DNA from: Nemertoderma westbladi
Lineage: Eukaryota > Xenacoelomorpha > Nemertodermatida > Nemertodermatidae
NCBI GenBank assembly: GCA_032718475.1
Contig: JAUCBJ010000550.1
Span: forward strand, 1-64,000
DNA length: 64,000 bases
Reading direction: 5' to 3'
This document shows positions 1 to 11,160 of this stretch, piece by piece. The position numbers and the translations under genes were made by a program. The notes beneath the pieces were generated by a model. The model had not been told where the DNA came from. It ran no database searches and saw only the letters and a program-made list of their open reading frames with translations. The stretch's first letter is position 1, and each line of letters begins with the position of its first letter.

Positions 1-607
1 TAGATAGAATAAGTGATTTTTTAAGTCACTTTAGTTGATTATTTCAGCCTTTCTTTAGATTTTTATATTAGTTTTTCAGTTTAGTCTCAACCCCCCTCCG
101 GTTGGGAGGGAGGGGATAGATAGAGAGGGAATATTTTTAAAATATACTAAATATAATCAATATAACTATTCCGGATGCACGCCACCCCCCCCCCCCCCCC
201 CCCCTTAATGTAAATATATATTCGTTATTAAGGATCTCTCCTCCCTCATGTTGTTTGTAAAACTGCGGACCGGGTGTTTGAGTTACAGTAGATCAATAAC
301 CCGACTAACTTTTATTGTTTGTTTAAATCACTCATAAGGAACGTAAGTCATTAGGGCCTACTGAGACCGACAGTACAACATAAGGATGCTTACCCTATAA
401 TATGGCTCGCCCCAAAAAATAATTATATAGTCCAGCTAGAAACCATCGATTTCTTTACAAAACTATCATTCATTATTACCAAAACGCAATCGTTATACCG
501 GTAATGTAAACAAACCACTGCGATATATCGCCTAATAAGCCACGTCCTGTCTTCGCACTCAAGCAAACCGTCAGGTGGGATTGGGTATGGGGCGAGCCAC
601 GCATTGA
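1..607. other. Intergenic DNA, no gene seen
   Basis: AT-rich sequence with a C20 run at 185-204. Short open frames on the minus strand have no recognisable protein features and no splice context. I see nothing else here. Confidence 0.6.
185..204. repeat. Poly-C tract (C20)
   Basis: Uninterrupted run of 20 C. It is one of nine long C or G runs in the window, several of which sit inside transposon copies. Confidence 0.95.
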
Positions 608-1045
608 GCGATATCTTCCTTACTACTAGGATCGGCATGCTGCATTGCAGCTGCATTTTTAAGAATGCTGTGCCGGCTTATCGACAAAATTGCACCGCCA
701 CAACTCCCTATCACCCATGACATTTGCTAGATCATCCGCATCTTCAAGGCCAGTGTCCTTGAAGATGCGTCTCAAGAAAGTCATGGGCTGTCCACCATGC
801 TTATTCACTCCATGAGGCTGCCAAAGTACAAGATTATGCACTGGCTGGTCCTCACGGCGAAAACAATGTCCTGCAAAGCGGATGCGATTTTGTTCTAGTG
901 TCAAGCTTGGGGGAACCAATGAGACACCTCCAATGATATATAGTGTCTGGTTGGAGATATGTGCATTGTACTTGACACAATGAACCCGGCGTAGCATTCT
1001 TGTGAATGTGCCATCCAGAGATTCATTTCTGCATTTCATGTCATT
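608..1045 (-). mobile_element. 3' end of a non-LTR (LINE) retrotransposon
   Basis: The minus strand reads the C-terminal tail of a reverse transcriptase polyprotein, including [18 protein letters not shown], a GQPMTF segment, KDTGLED and MGDRELWR. These motifs are typical of the region after the RT domain in many LINEs. The 3' end carries overlapping GCAGC/TGCAT words, and the same end recurs at 58.3 kb. Related copies lie at 39.99-40.33, 42.18-43.24, 55.96-56.28 and 58.31-58.39 kb. This copy is 5'-truncated and cannot be autonomous. The clade is undetermined. Confidence 0.8.
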
Positions 1046-4000
1046 TCTGCACACATACTTTAGACAAAGAAATATATGGGAGAGACACTGTTACCCCTAT
1101 GTGATCGCATCAACCGAGCTTAGTTCCTTGAGCTTCTTTATTACTAACCAGCAATTCAAATTGAATAACACAAGATTTCTTCATGAGAGAGTAACACTGT
1201 GTGGATAAGGGATTGAACTGTGCAGTAACCTATTTAAGTTAGAACCCAGTCAAATACAACCGTATGATTGGCATAGAGCAGGAGCCTGTAAATCAATTAT
1301 ACCCTCATATAAATCATATAGGGTGCAATATTATGATGGATTGTACAGCTGGGTGTTGCTTAAGGGTTTTCCCCCCGCAAACTATATCTGGGACACGCGG
1401 TACAATTTGGAATAAACGAATTCAACCTACTTAGCTACGCACGCCAACCTAAGCGTGTGGGGTGCATTAATAAATAGGAATGCTTCGTGTGAGGGCTGAG
1501 AGAGCCTGTTCTACCTACCATCCCAAAGATATTGAATTAGATCGCCGCCATCTTGTGCAAATAAAGGGGGGCTTGTACGAGCGAAAATAGGAGATAAGAT
1601 ATTTCTGTTATCTAGAAGCCAAATTATCTCCAAAACAAAATACAATGAAATGCGAGTAAATATATAGAATTCCTGCAACTTTATATCAGTGTCTACGACC
1701 TGTTACGTCAGTTTTATTTTGTGTGTCACTTTGGCAGTTTAATTGGATGTGACATTTTAGACTAAGGGAATAAGCTTGTCTGGTTGCTCATTCAGTTCAG
1801 GTCCACTGTAATTTGCGACTAGACATCACATGATGTAGCCACTCTAGGCCGGCAATACAATTTCCTTGAATAATTACATTATTGATTATTTTTATTCCCT
1901 TTATGTGTCAATCATGAAGATTGCGGACGATGACTCAATATTTCATCACCAGCAGTAGTGCCCAGACAAATATAAAGAAAATTCAATGTATCTTAAATTA
2001 ATTATGCCATATCCTATTTCAAAGGTAATCATCCACACACGAACAGTAGTGCTAAGGTGATATAGGTGGACATGTCTCCAGAGAGTAATCATATTAAAAA
2101 AACGGTACAATGGTAACCTAGCTTCTTCTGGGGAAGTAAAGAACGTGTTGGTTGTTATGGTGTGTTCAACATTGGGAGTTAGTGTGCCCCCCCCTGCCTT
2201 TTAGGTGATAGTCAAGAGAGAGGAGACTATGGTTCGGGTTGCCTCAGGTGTTTTGTTTTCCGCGTTCGCCGAAAATTTATAAAAAGTAAAACGCGAAATT
2301 TACAAAACTCCTAGATGTACCGGTACTTAGCCCTAATACATAATACAAATCTACAAGCAAGCTAGAGACCAAGTTCCAAAGGTCGACTCCTCTACAAATA
2401 ACTCTCACAATAAATGACCCCCACCCCTCGCACCCTTATACCTTCACTTTAATAGTTGCTAAGATGCCCGAACAGGAAATAAATGATTTAAAATAAATAA
2501 AAGATTTTCTTAATATATTAAAGAAAAGAAAGTAATGTTGATCTAAACCACATTGTATGTTATATCGAATATCGCAGATAATAACAACTAGGGGTATAGT
2601 GAACGTAGCATATTGTATTTCTTATTGAGAGAATGATAGGTAGAAAAATATATAAAGAAAATGACCCAAGGAAATAGAACTATCATTACATCGACGCAAT
2701 TAAACCACCAAACAAATTATTTAATTATTTATATTTGTAATACTGATCTAGATACTCAGTGAAAATAACCGTCTGCCAATATTAATTTTAATAAATAATA
2801 ATGTATTATTTAAAAATGATATGTATGAGACACGTTATTGTGTGAATAACAGGGAATTATCAGTGTTACTAATAAAATAACAAACAAGTTTACCGCACAA
2901 CAAATATATATAGTATATATGCGGCCGTGCAATGGTTAATACCAAACACAACGATTGTCTTATTAACTATAAACAATAAATTATATCCGTATGCGAACAA
3001 TAAGCAATAAATATCAAATGTTGTATAAAATCAAATAATAATAACATTAATTAATCAAATCAATTTGTTATTCAAACCCAACCCAAAATAGCTTAAATAA
3101 CAAGACTAAGCGACATACAGACAAATTAAACCTTGGGATTTAGAGAACAATGTCATTCAGTCCTGGGAAGCTTCGAAGCTACTCAGTGAAATATAACTAA
3201 TTTATATATGGTGAAATAAGTAGAGCTTTATGTGATAAGAATAGTCATATTAAATTATCGAGTTGCGGCGATTTTATCAGAGAAGAGAAGATTAGATGAT
3301 ATAATAATGTTAATAGTATTTCATACCTGGATTAGGGTTTCATTTTAATATTAAATGTATCGTAACTTATGTATCATAAAAATCGACCAAAAGTAAGAAC
3401 CAAGCCCCCCCCCCCCCGCGTCTAATTATCAAAATTGTGAGCATAAACACGCACAAACCATAAACAAAATTGTGTTCGTGGGGAATTTACGGGACACCAA
3501 AGTGTAGCATGTACAGTACCGGTACATAGTATATCAAATAAAGATTCTATTAATTTCTTCCAACAGAGTTTGATTAATTTCGGTAAATGTTTGAACAATT
3601 TTAGCGCTTTCTCGAAGATAAATTGAGAGCGCCTGTTTAACTGATCGCAACTTAACTTGCTAACGCTAATCAGGCATTGTATACTTCGTGGCTCGCCCCA
3701 CATAAAATAAACGATACACAAGGAACTGTCTATAAAAAAAGATCTCCGACGGGTTTGCCTATCTATTAGTATGGAGATGTACATGGGGTAACAAAAAAAC
3801 TTACACCCTAAAAAATAAAGGTAACTAACAAAATAAGATAGGGTTAACTCACTATGGCACAATACATGATCCCAACCAGAACACGCAACATAGCACAACA
3901 ACCACTAAAATACCGCGTGTTAATAAAATCCAACCAAACCTAAAGTGTTGGTTATTAAATATTAATTAATTTTTATTTACAAAATAAAGCTAACAATTAC

Positions 4001-4218
4001 AGATGTTTAATATAATGATGTAATTAATTTCTAGAAAATTTCATTGATTTTCGTACACCTGTCATTTAACGGTAAACCAATTTCATTTTTTTACAATGAG
4101 ACAGAAGGATTTATAGATAATGTATCTAAATTATATTTAATATCATATTCTATCTATTATGGAAGATGATGTTACTTTTATACCACTGTCTGGCTGTCCA
4201 TATTCTATACATTTAGAT
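1046..4218. other. Intergenic DNA, no gene seen
   Basis: About 3.2 kb of AT-rich DNA with no convincing coding frame on either strand. A C13 run lies at 3405-3417. An open frame at 3422-3901 on the minus strand has no recognisable domain and an amino-acid composition typical of AT-rich noncoding DNA, so I do not call it. Confidence 0.5.
3405..3417. repeat. Poly-C tract (C13)
   Basis: Run of 13 C followed by GCG. Confidence 0.9.
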
Positions 4219-4240
4219 GGGGGGGGGGGGGGGGGGGGGG
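4219..4240. repeat. Poly-G tract (G22)
   Basis: Run of 22 G, about 35 bp before the 32-bp tandem array. Confidence 0.95.
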
Positions 4241-4275
4241 TAAATAGACGCAAGAAAAATTAACCATTTTCCAGG

Positions 4276-4760
4276 GGAAAATCGACGTAAATAACAGCTG
4301 ATTACTCGGAAAATCGACGTAAATAACAGCTGATTACTCGGAAAATCGACGTAAATAACAGCTGATTACTCGGAAAATCGACGTAAATAACAGCTGATTA
4401 CTCGGAAAATCGACGTAAATAACAGCTGATTACTCGGAAAATCGACGTAAATAACAGCTGATTACTCGGAAAATCGACGTAAATAACAGCTGATTACTCG
4501 GAAAATCGACGTAAATAACAGCTGATTGATTACTCGGAAAATCGACGGAAATAACAGCTGATTACTCGGAAAATCGACGTAAATAACAGCTGATTACTCG
4601 GAAAATCGACGTAAATAACAGCTGATTACTCGGAAAATCGACGTAAATAACAGCTGATTACTCGGAAAATCGACGTAAATAACAGCTGATTACTCGGGAA
4701 ATCGACGTAAATAACAGCTGATTACTCGGAAAATCGACGCAAATAACAGCTGATTACTCA
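4276..4760. repeat. 32-bp tandem array, about 15 copies
   Basis: The unit contains AATCGACGTAAATAACAGCT followed by GATTACTCGGAA and repeats every 32 bp almost without change. Variants are few: one unit has a 4-bp GATT duplication (near 4525), one reads GACGG, one CGGGAA and the last GACGC. Near-identity suggests recent amplification. There are no unique spacers, so this is not a CRISPR array. Each unit carries one CAGCTG E-box-like palindrome and one CGACGTAA word. Confidence 0.95.
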
Positions 4761-4865
4761 CAAAAATAAACATGTAACTTGTTCGATTGGTTTTCGTTTA
4801 TTCATTTGGTTAGAATAAAGCGTCACTGCAACCTGGTCCATATTAATTAATTCGCCTAGATAGAA

Positions 4866-4881
4866 CCCCCCCCCCCCCCCC
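4866..4881. repeat. Poly-C tract (C16)
   Basis: Run of 16 C about 105 bp after the end of the 32-bp array. The array is thus bracketed by G22 and C16 runs in opposite sense. Confidence 0.95.
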
Positions 4882-6807
4882 GATTTACTAGACTAATTAC
4901 GTGTCAAAACACAGAAAACTAGCCAATATTGAGATTGAGACTTTATGTACATAGGGGTCTACAGAAATTCAAAGAATCAATTTAACACGAATTAATTTTT
5001 ACTGTGTTAAGTTCTTTAAAAATAAGAGAAAAGACGAAAACGTAAGACGCATACGACCTTTCCTACGCCTCGTACCGAACGTAACGAACAACATTTTGAG
5101 ATGTTAGTGTAATGGAATAAAATTGAAAAGGTTGCAATTTGAAAAGCGATAAACAAATATAATAAATAAATATATAACGGACTAACGCTGAATGTTTGCA
5201 GAAGATGTCTGTAAGTAAATGTCGGTTTTACGAACTTGTTAATTTTTAAATCCAAAAACATCGGTTTGGAAAACCCATATTTTCATATAGCCATAGTGGT
5301 ATATTAATTACAGAGGTACCGGTAGCTAGATGCCAATAGGTTATATGTGAGAGAAAATCTAATTCCTTGACCATGAACGCATTTGGTTGGGTCTAACGGG
5401 AATGGGCGAGCTTAAATTATCTTGATCGTAATTGGCTTTACAGGACTAAAGTTTTAAAATGTAAACAGTAAGTAATGTTCAGCATTGTTTTAACTAAATA
5501 AATCGATTACGCAAATCAGGCAGCCGACAAAACAGAACGGAAATTGTATTAAACGCTCTAAGTTCACTGGAATATAAAGACAGTAGTTAACCGGAAACTG
5601 GAGTAATTATTATTCCACATCAAGGTACCATAAAAACAAACAAACAACATATGTTGGTACGTAGATGTCGGCAACAAGAAACAGTGAAAACGATGGCTCA
5701 ATGTGTCTTCTAACAAGAATCTTCTATCAAAATCTTGCAAATTGCGCGCTTCTCAATTATAATATTCCTGATATCTTCTATGAAGAATCGTATTTAACAA
5801 AAAAGTCGTAGATGTCTGAGTAAATCACAATAATTGACTACAAGAAAAGATCAGTATGCTGAAATGTAATGAAATGACTAATGAGGCAGATGAATGTAAG
5901 AGTAATCCGTAAGAGTAAGATGTAAGAAGTAATCCTCTGCAAACATAGTTTTGACACTGGAAAGAGCAAAGAGATACAATTTATAATACATTTCGACCAA
6001 AACCCACAATTTTTTGTGATAAACATAGAAGCAACGTCATCATATATTCGAATATATGCAATATATAAGAAAGCACGCTGTTTTCATAATAATTTTAAAG
6101 AAATATGGGGAACAAGGTAGACATTCCCGTACCGCCTAAATTTATATAACATTAATGTTAAAACATTTCAGCCGTCGGATCAAGTATTGCTCTGCTCTGC
6201 CCCATACGATAAAGAGAAACTAGAGTACCGGTAATTAAAACCAACCGAACAGGCACCATATAAAGCTAAAGGCTATTTAATTTAATTCGTATAAAATTAT
6301 TACAATTTGCTACGTAGACAAAATATACCAAGTTGTCCAAGAATATATTATATATGCCGTTCTGTAATATTTAAAAAATATACCAAAACGTGTTTGTGGG
6401 TTATCTATCTGCTGCTGCTCGCACAGTAAAAGGTAACTCGTCAAACTCTAACTAACTCGTAACAACTGCCTCTATCTACATAATATCAACATCAATGGTC
6501 TCACCTATATGTACCATATACACCAAGAGCAAGGCTGCACTTACCTGTAAAAGTTAATGGCAGCGGAGAAACCTGTAGCTATGTCTGTCTGTTTTTGACA
6601 AGGATAGCAATGAGTTGTTAGGTAGATTGCGATCAACAAGAGGTACAACGCACTTACCGTACCTTTTAAATGTCCAACATATTAAATAATATGTCATATA
6701 TATAACAATAATATATCGAATATATACTATCTTATAATCAATCATAATATTTGAGAAACCGGCGTAGATTCTATGGACAACTTTGGTATATCAAGATTCG
6801 CAATGTT
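4882..6807. other. Intergenic DNA downstream of the MAP7-like gene
   Basis: About 1.9 kb of AT-rich DNA. I see no coding frame with recognisable features and no clear repeat family. Confidence 0.5.
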
Positions 6808-6813
6808 TTATTT
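6808..6813 (-). other. Candidate polyadenylation signal of the MAP7-like gene
   Basis: AATAAA on the minus strand about 20 nt after the stop codon at 6834-6836. The spacing is very short for a 3' UTR, so a more distal signal may be the one used. Confidence 0.3.
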
Positions 6814-6833
6814 TTAAACTATCGGTTCTGGTT

Positions 6834-9194
6834 CTAGTAGCTAGCCAACCTCTCCGGGTCGGGTTGACCCGGGGACGAGTCGGCTTCCGAGTTGGTCGAG
6901 ATATCGAGGTTCCCGGACGGGGAGACCCTCCCGGACGGGGAAACCCTCCCGGACAGACTGGCGCTCAGGGCGACCAACCGGTCCGGATTGTCCGAGATGT
7001 TCAACCGCGAGAGAACGTCCAGAATCCTCGCGGAATCCCCAGTTTTATTGCCCCCGAGGGGGGGCGTTGTTGTCCCTCCCTCCTCCAACGGTTTATCCCC
7101 CCCGCCGACTCCAGCCGCTCTCTTAGTCCGTGCCATCACGTCCGCCAACCGCTTCCTCCGCTGTTCCCTCTCCTGTTCCGCGCGTTCCGCACGTTCCTTC
7201 TCCATCTGCGAGCGTTCCGCTTCAACTCTCTCCCGTTCCGCGCGCAACTCATCCTCCCGTTCTACCCGCGCCGCAGCCGCTCTCTGTTCCTCAACCAATC
7301 TGACGCGTTCCCTCTCCTGCTTACGTTCCGCCTCCTGTACGCGTTCCTCTTCCTCTCTCCGTTCTGCCTCCTCCGCCAACCGTTGGCGTTCCTCCGCAGC
7401 TACCAGTTCCCTCTCCAGCCTCTCCTCTTCCCCTCTCCTTCTTCTCTCCTCCACTTCCAACTCCTCCGCCTCTCTCCTCTCTCGGGCTACTCGTCGTTTC
7501 TCCGCTAACTTCACCCGGTATTCCTCCTCGGTCACCCCGGCAGTGGAGGAACGAGAGGGCGAGAGGCAGCGTTCAGCGCCGCCGACAGGGGAGAGGGCGC
7601 GTTGGGGAGATAGAACGCGTTCCGTGTGCTCAGGAGAAGTAGCTGGGACTGCAGGCGAGCGTTTCGCACCAACAGGCGAGCGTTCTGCACCAACACTCGA
7701 GCGTTCCGTATGTTCAGGGGAACGTTCTAACTCTATTTCTATCTCCCCAGTTTCAGCAGCTGTGGAGGAGGAACTCACCTCGTCGTGTTGAACCTTCGGA
7801 CCGTGAAGAATCTCCACCACGGGGTCCATCCCGTCCTCTGGGAGCTCCAGTCTGGGGACCTCGGTCTCCGTGGGAACGTCTCCAACCGCCGGGGGAGTCT
7901 GCCTCCCCGGTACAACCGCCGTCGTCGGTTTCGGTTTGAGTTTCGGCTTAACCGGCTGAGTTTGTCTGAGGGTGACGAGCGGCTGCTTGATCTTCGGGGG
8001 CCCGGCGGGGGGGTTCCTGGACGCGGGTGGCCGAGGGGGCACAGCGGGGGGCCGAGGGGCAGTCGCCTTCTGGGGGCCGCGCCTCGGGAGCGGCTGGTAT
8101 GAAACCGACTTCTCTTGCCGCGCCTCGGGGCGCGCCCGTGGCGCTGTGCCGGGCGCCTCCGGTTTGACCCGCGGCTCCGACTTGACCCGCGGCCGGGCGC
8201 GGCTTTCCGGGTCCCCGGCAACGCCGCCCCCGCGACGCGGGCTGACCGGGGTCACGGCCCGCGCCGATACCGACCGCTTGGGGGCGCTGTCGCGCGGGGA
8301 GTCCTGTGAGTTCGCCCGGGGTCTCTCTTTGGCGGCCGCGAGTATTACCTCCCGTCTCCGGGCCGCCGCCGCTGTGCGGATGCACTGAGCGCTAGCGCTG
8401 CGCCGCGCCTGCGCCCGCTGGTAACACTCCTCCGTACGTCTCAACAACGCTTCTCTCCTCTCGGCTTCCTCTCTCTGTATTCGCTTCCTTCTCTCTTCCA
8501 CCTCCCGTCTGTGATCATCTTCACGACTTCGCCGTTCCAACAACTTGTTGTGCCGTTCCACAAAATATTTCTCTTGGCGTTTCCGTTGTTGGCGGAGTTT
8601 AAAAGCGAGAGCTGAGCCGTCAAGGACGGGGCGGTATAGTGTAGCGACTCGGGGTACTGGTACGGTTGAACCCGGACGAGCGTCGCCACGTGTGCTGCCG
8701 CTCTGCGACACGTTGGCCGATGTTGCTCGGTTAGACGCGTCGCTGCGGGGAGTGAAGGCATCACTAGGGCTGCTCAGTTCGTTACTACGGGGAGTAGGTT
8801 CATTGTTATGGGGACTAAGTTCGTTGCTACTGGGAAGAGCTTCGTTGCTAGGGGGACTAAATTCGTAGCTATGAGGAGTAAGTTCGTTGCTACGAGGAGT
8901 AAGTTCATTGCTATGGGATGTTGTATTTGTCTTGGACATGCTACCGGTATTCAATTCAATTTCATGGCAATTATATGATTCCGCATAGCCAGGCTGGATT
9001 GAGGATTCAACATTAACCAATGGGTCGGTGACCTTGATCTTAGACATAATACCGGTAGTTCCAGAATCCCCTCTACTTGAATCGCTTTCAATTAAGTCAA
9101 ATGAAACAGCATCAGTGGAAAGTGGCACTGGCACAGTTTCAATTCCATTAACCTGAACATCATCGCCAGTAGCAGTACCTCCACTCGCTTCCAT
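6834..9194 (-). CDS. MAP7: MAP7/ensconsin-like microtubule-associated protein
   Basis: Uninterrupted 786-codon frame beginning at an ATG (9192-9194) with G at +4. Residues about 190-265 form a highly charged helix (KLRQQRKRQEKYFVERHNKL onward) resembling the N-terminal microtubule-binding coiled coil of MAP7. Residues about 265-540 are Pro/Arg/Ser-rich and disordered. Residues about 555-695 form a long Arg/Glu helix ending RRKRLADVMARTKRAAG, matching the end of the conserved MAP7 C-terminal domain, which recruits and activates kinesin-1 in known members. Length is close to human MAP7 (about 750). Residues about 88-145 are eight-residue repeats built on SNELTPRS. The middle is strikingly GC-rich (7.8-8.4 kb) against the AT-rich surroundings, which opens several false frames. 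No intron is needed for the whole protein, unlike vertebrate MAP7 genes, so it may be retro-derived. A noncoding 5' exon cannot be excluded. Confidence 0.8.
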   Translation of the reverse strand: MEASGGTATGDDVQVNGIETVPVPLSTDAVSFDLIESDSSRGDSGTTGIMSKIKVTDPLVNVESSIQPGYAESYNCHEIELNTGSMSKTNTTSHSNELTPRSNELTPHSYEFSPPSNEALPSSNELSPHNNEPTPRSNELSSPSDAFTPRSDASNRATSANVSQSGSTRGDARPGSTVPVPRVATLYRPVLDGSALAFKLRQQRKRQEKYFVERHNKLLERRSREDDHRREVEERRKRIQREEAERREALLRRTEECYQRAQARRSASAQCIRTAAAARRREVILAAAKERPRANSQDSPRDSAPKRSVSARAVTPVSPRRGGGVAGDPESRARPRVKSEPRVKPEAPGTAPRARPEARQEKSVSYQPLPRRGPQKATAPRPPAVPPRPPASRNPPAGPPKIKQPLVTLRQTQPVKPKLKPKPTTAVVPGRQTPPAVGDVPTETEVPRLELPEDGMDPVVEILHGPKVQHDEVSSSSTAAETGEIEIELERSPEHTERSSVGAERSPVGAKRSPAVPATSPEHTERVLSPQRALSPVGGAERCLSPSRSSTAGVTEEEYRVKLAEKRRVARERREAEELEVEERRRRGEEERLERELVAAEERQRLAEEAERREEEERVQEAERKQERERVRLVEEQRAAAARVEREDELRAERERVEAERSQMEKERAERAEQEREQRRKRLADVMARTKRAAGVGGGDKPLEEGGTTTPPLGGNKTGDSARILDVLSRLNISDNPDRLVALSASLSGRVSPSGRVSPSGNLDISTNSEADSSPGQPDPERLASY
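8760..8935 (-). repeat. Coding minisatellite, 24-bp units inside the MAP7-like gene
   Basis: About seven degenerate 24-bp units encode SNE-x-x-P-x-S octapeptides. The period is a multiple of three, so copy-number change keeps the frame. Confidence 0.8.
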
Positions 9195-10020
9195 ATGTGA
9201 AATTATTTTAAAACAGTAGGCTTAGGCTATGACTACGCCTCAGCCTGACAGCACTAAACTGTTTGTAAATATATGTCATATATCACTGTATCAGCATCAG
9301 CATGTACCGCATATGAAATATATGTAACTTTCTTCATCGTCTGATATTGAGGCAGAGTGAGGTGATATATAATAAATATGATGCAGCAAAATTCACTGTT
9401 ACCGGTACCGTATATAAAGAATCTGTCTGACTGTTTATGCCTATATCTGTATATGCTATACTATACCAGTATACCGGCACTACGCCAAATGTTATTTTGA
9501 ATATTGCCAGGTATATTTTTCACGCGTTTAAACTACGTGCCATCCAGGCTGCAAATGAAGTGCAAAAATCGCAACGCGTTATGCGCGTATTTGAAATAGT
9601 GCGCGGTAAAAGCGCGCGGAATTGAAATAAAGGTGCGCGAAATTATGTGAAAGACAACAAAAGTGCGCGTTGTGCGCAGTAATCTGTGCAAAAGATCAAA
9701 AGTCATAAAGTGCGCGTACAGGTGGATGAGGTGTAAAAAAGTTTACATGCATGCGAAGTGAGAAAAATTATTTGCCACAAAAAATTTCGCTCGCTTCGCT
9801 CGCGTCTCTTTCCATTTTGCATTGTCAGATTGTTCAAAATGTCGAAATTTCGCTGACTTTTAGTTTTGCACGCGTTTCTTTTTCATTTTGCACTGTTACA
9901 ATGAAAAAATTTGCTCGCTTCGTAAATTACCGTAATAAATAGAAAGATACACTGTAGAACCTTTCGAGTAACTGCAACAGATTTGTAGTAACTGTAGACA
10001 CTGTTCAGCTGTTTGGCCCT
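9195..10020. other. Upstream region of the MAP7-like gene with scattered CG-rich words
   Basis: Likely holds the MAP7-like promoter and 5' UTR, but no TATA or initiator can be assigned. From about 9,530 to 9,720 the word GTGCGCG recurs at irregular spacing. From 9,760 to 9,930 CGCTCGCTTCG-type words recur, which look like remnants of an old dispersed repeat. No gene seen. Confidence 0.4.
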
Positions 10021-10029
10021 TCGCGCATC

Positions 10030-11160
10030 ACGTGAGTTGCATGAAATATATATACGCACAGTATTGGCCCTTCGCGCAGCATGTTAGATACACACACATA
10101 ATGCATAACAGCATAGTATATAGACCAAAGCGTACTATATGCAAGGCAGCAAGGCCATGCCATCGAGTTAACTGGGCAGCTGGGGGCGTTGACTGGACTG
10201 GGGCACTGGGGGCAAGATTTTTTTTACAACAATTTGATATTTTGATATGGGAAGAGTTCTATAAATTTTAATTTGCTGCAATTTGATCAATGGACGTACT
10301 TGAAGCCTCCTCGTTAAGTAAGATACAAAATTTTATGGTAGCTAGTGATTTAGGGAGGTTTAGCTAGTACTGTAGTAATTTCGACACTGGCTGACTGGTT
10401 CCGACATCCTACTGTTCTACTTCCTACAGTCCTATAAATATTTTCTAGTAGCTAGTTTATATTACTATTTATTTGTATAGAAAATGTTCCAGAAGATGTT
10501 AGGTAGTTTTTGAAAAAAAAAGTTTTGAAAATATTTTTATTGATTTTAAACACGTCCAGACGTCAGTACGTTTTAGAACGATTCCATGCGTTTTAAATAG
10601 AATCCATATTTTTTTCTAAAAAAGGTTCTAGAACAAAAAATATTTGTTCTACCGGTAAAACATAATTAAAAAAAAATTAATAGCTAACATATTCTGGAAC
10701 ATTTTCTATAGGCCTACAAACAAATAGTAATAAAAAGTACTGTAGCTAGTTAGCTACTAGGCCTACAAAATATTTATTGAAGGAAGTAGGATGTCGGAAC
10801 TCGGAACCAGTGTCGAAATTACTAGCTAAACCTACCTAAAACACTAGCAACTAGCTACCATAAAATTGTGTATCTTACCAAGGACAGAGGACTTACCGGT
10901 AACTTGACTTAACGAGGATGCTTAAATTACGTCCATTGACCAAATTGCAGCAAATGAAAATTTATAGAACTCTCCCCATATCAAACTGTCAAAATCAAAT
11001 TGTTGTAAAAAAATCTTGCCCCCAGTCACCGCCCCCAGTTAACTCGATGGCATGCAGGCATGGCCTTGTCTATAGTAAGTAGGCCTACCGCTACCGGTAG
11101 GCCTTGCCTTGATATAGACACACGGATGGGACCTCGATCGATCACCACGTGAATTACGTA
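10030..11160. mobile_element. Large fold-back element, arms about 430 bp
   Basis: The left arm (about 10,130-10,560) and the reverse complement of the right arm (about 10,650-11,100) align for most of their length with small insertions. Shared landmarks are CATCGAGTTAACTGGG, a TTTACAACAATTTGAT block, GAGTTCTATAAATTTT, TTGCTGCAATTTG, TTTATGGTAGCTAG, TTCCGACATCCTACT and AGAAAATGTTCCAGAA. Weaker pairing (CACGTGA words) may extend to 10,030 and 11,160. The spacer is about 90 bp. No transposase is visible, so it is non-autonomous. Confidence 0.85.

Noticed and set aside
3422-3901. 159-codon minus-strand frame as a gene
   Set aside because: No domain, signal or splice evidence, and composition as expected for chance AT-rich DNA.
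4276-4760. CRISPR-like regular array
   Set aside because: The whole 32-bp period is repeated with no unique spacers, in a eukaryotic context with no cas genes.
6892-8868. Plus-strand and alternative minus-strand frames over the MAP7-like gene
   Set aside because: GC-rich codon shadows (Ser/Arg/Pro-rich). Only the 786-codon minus frame shows family motifs.
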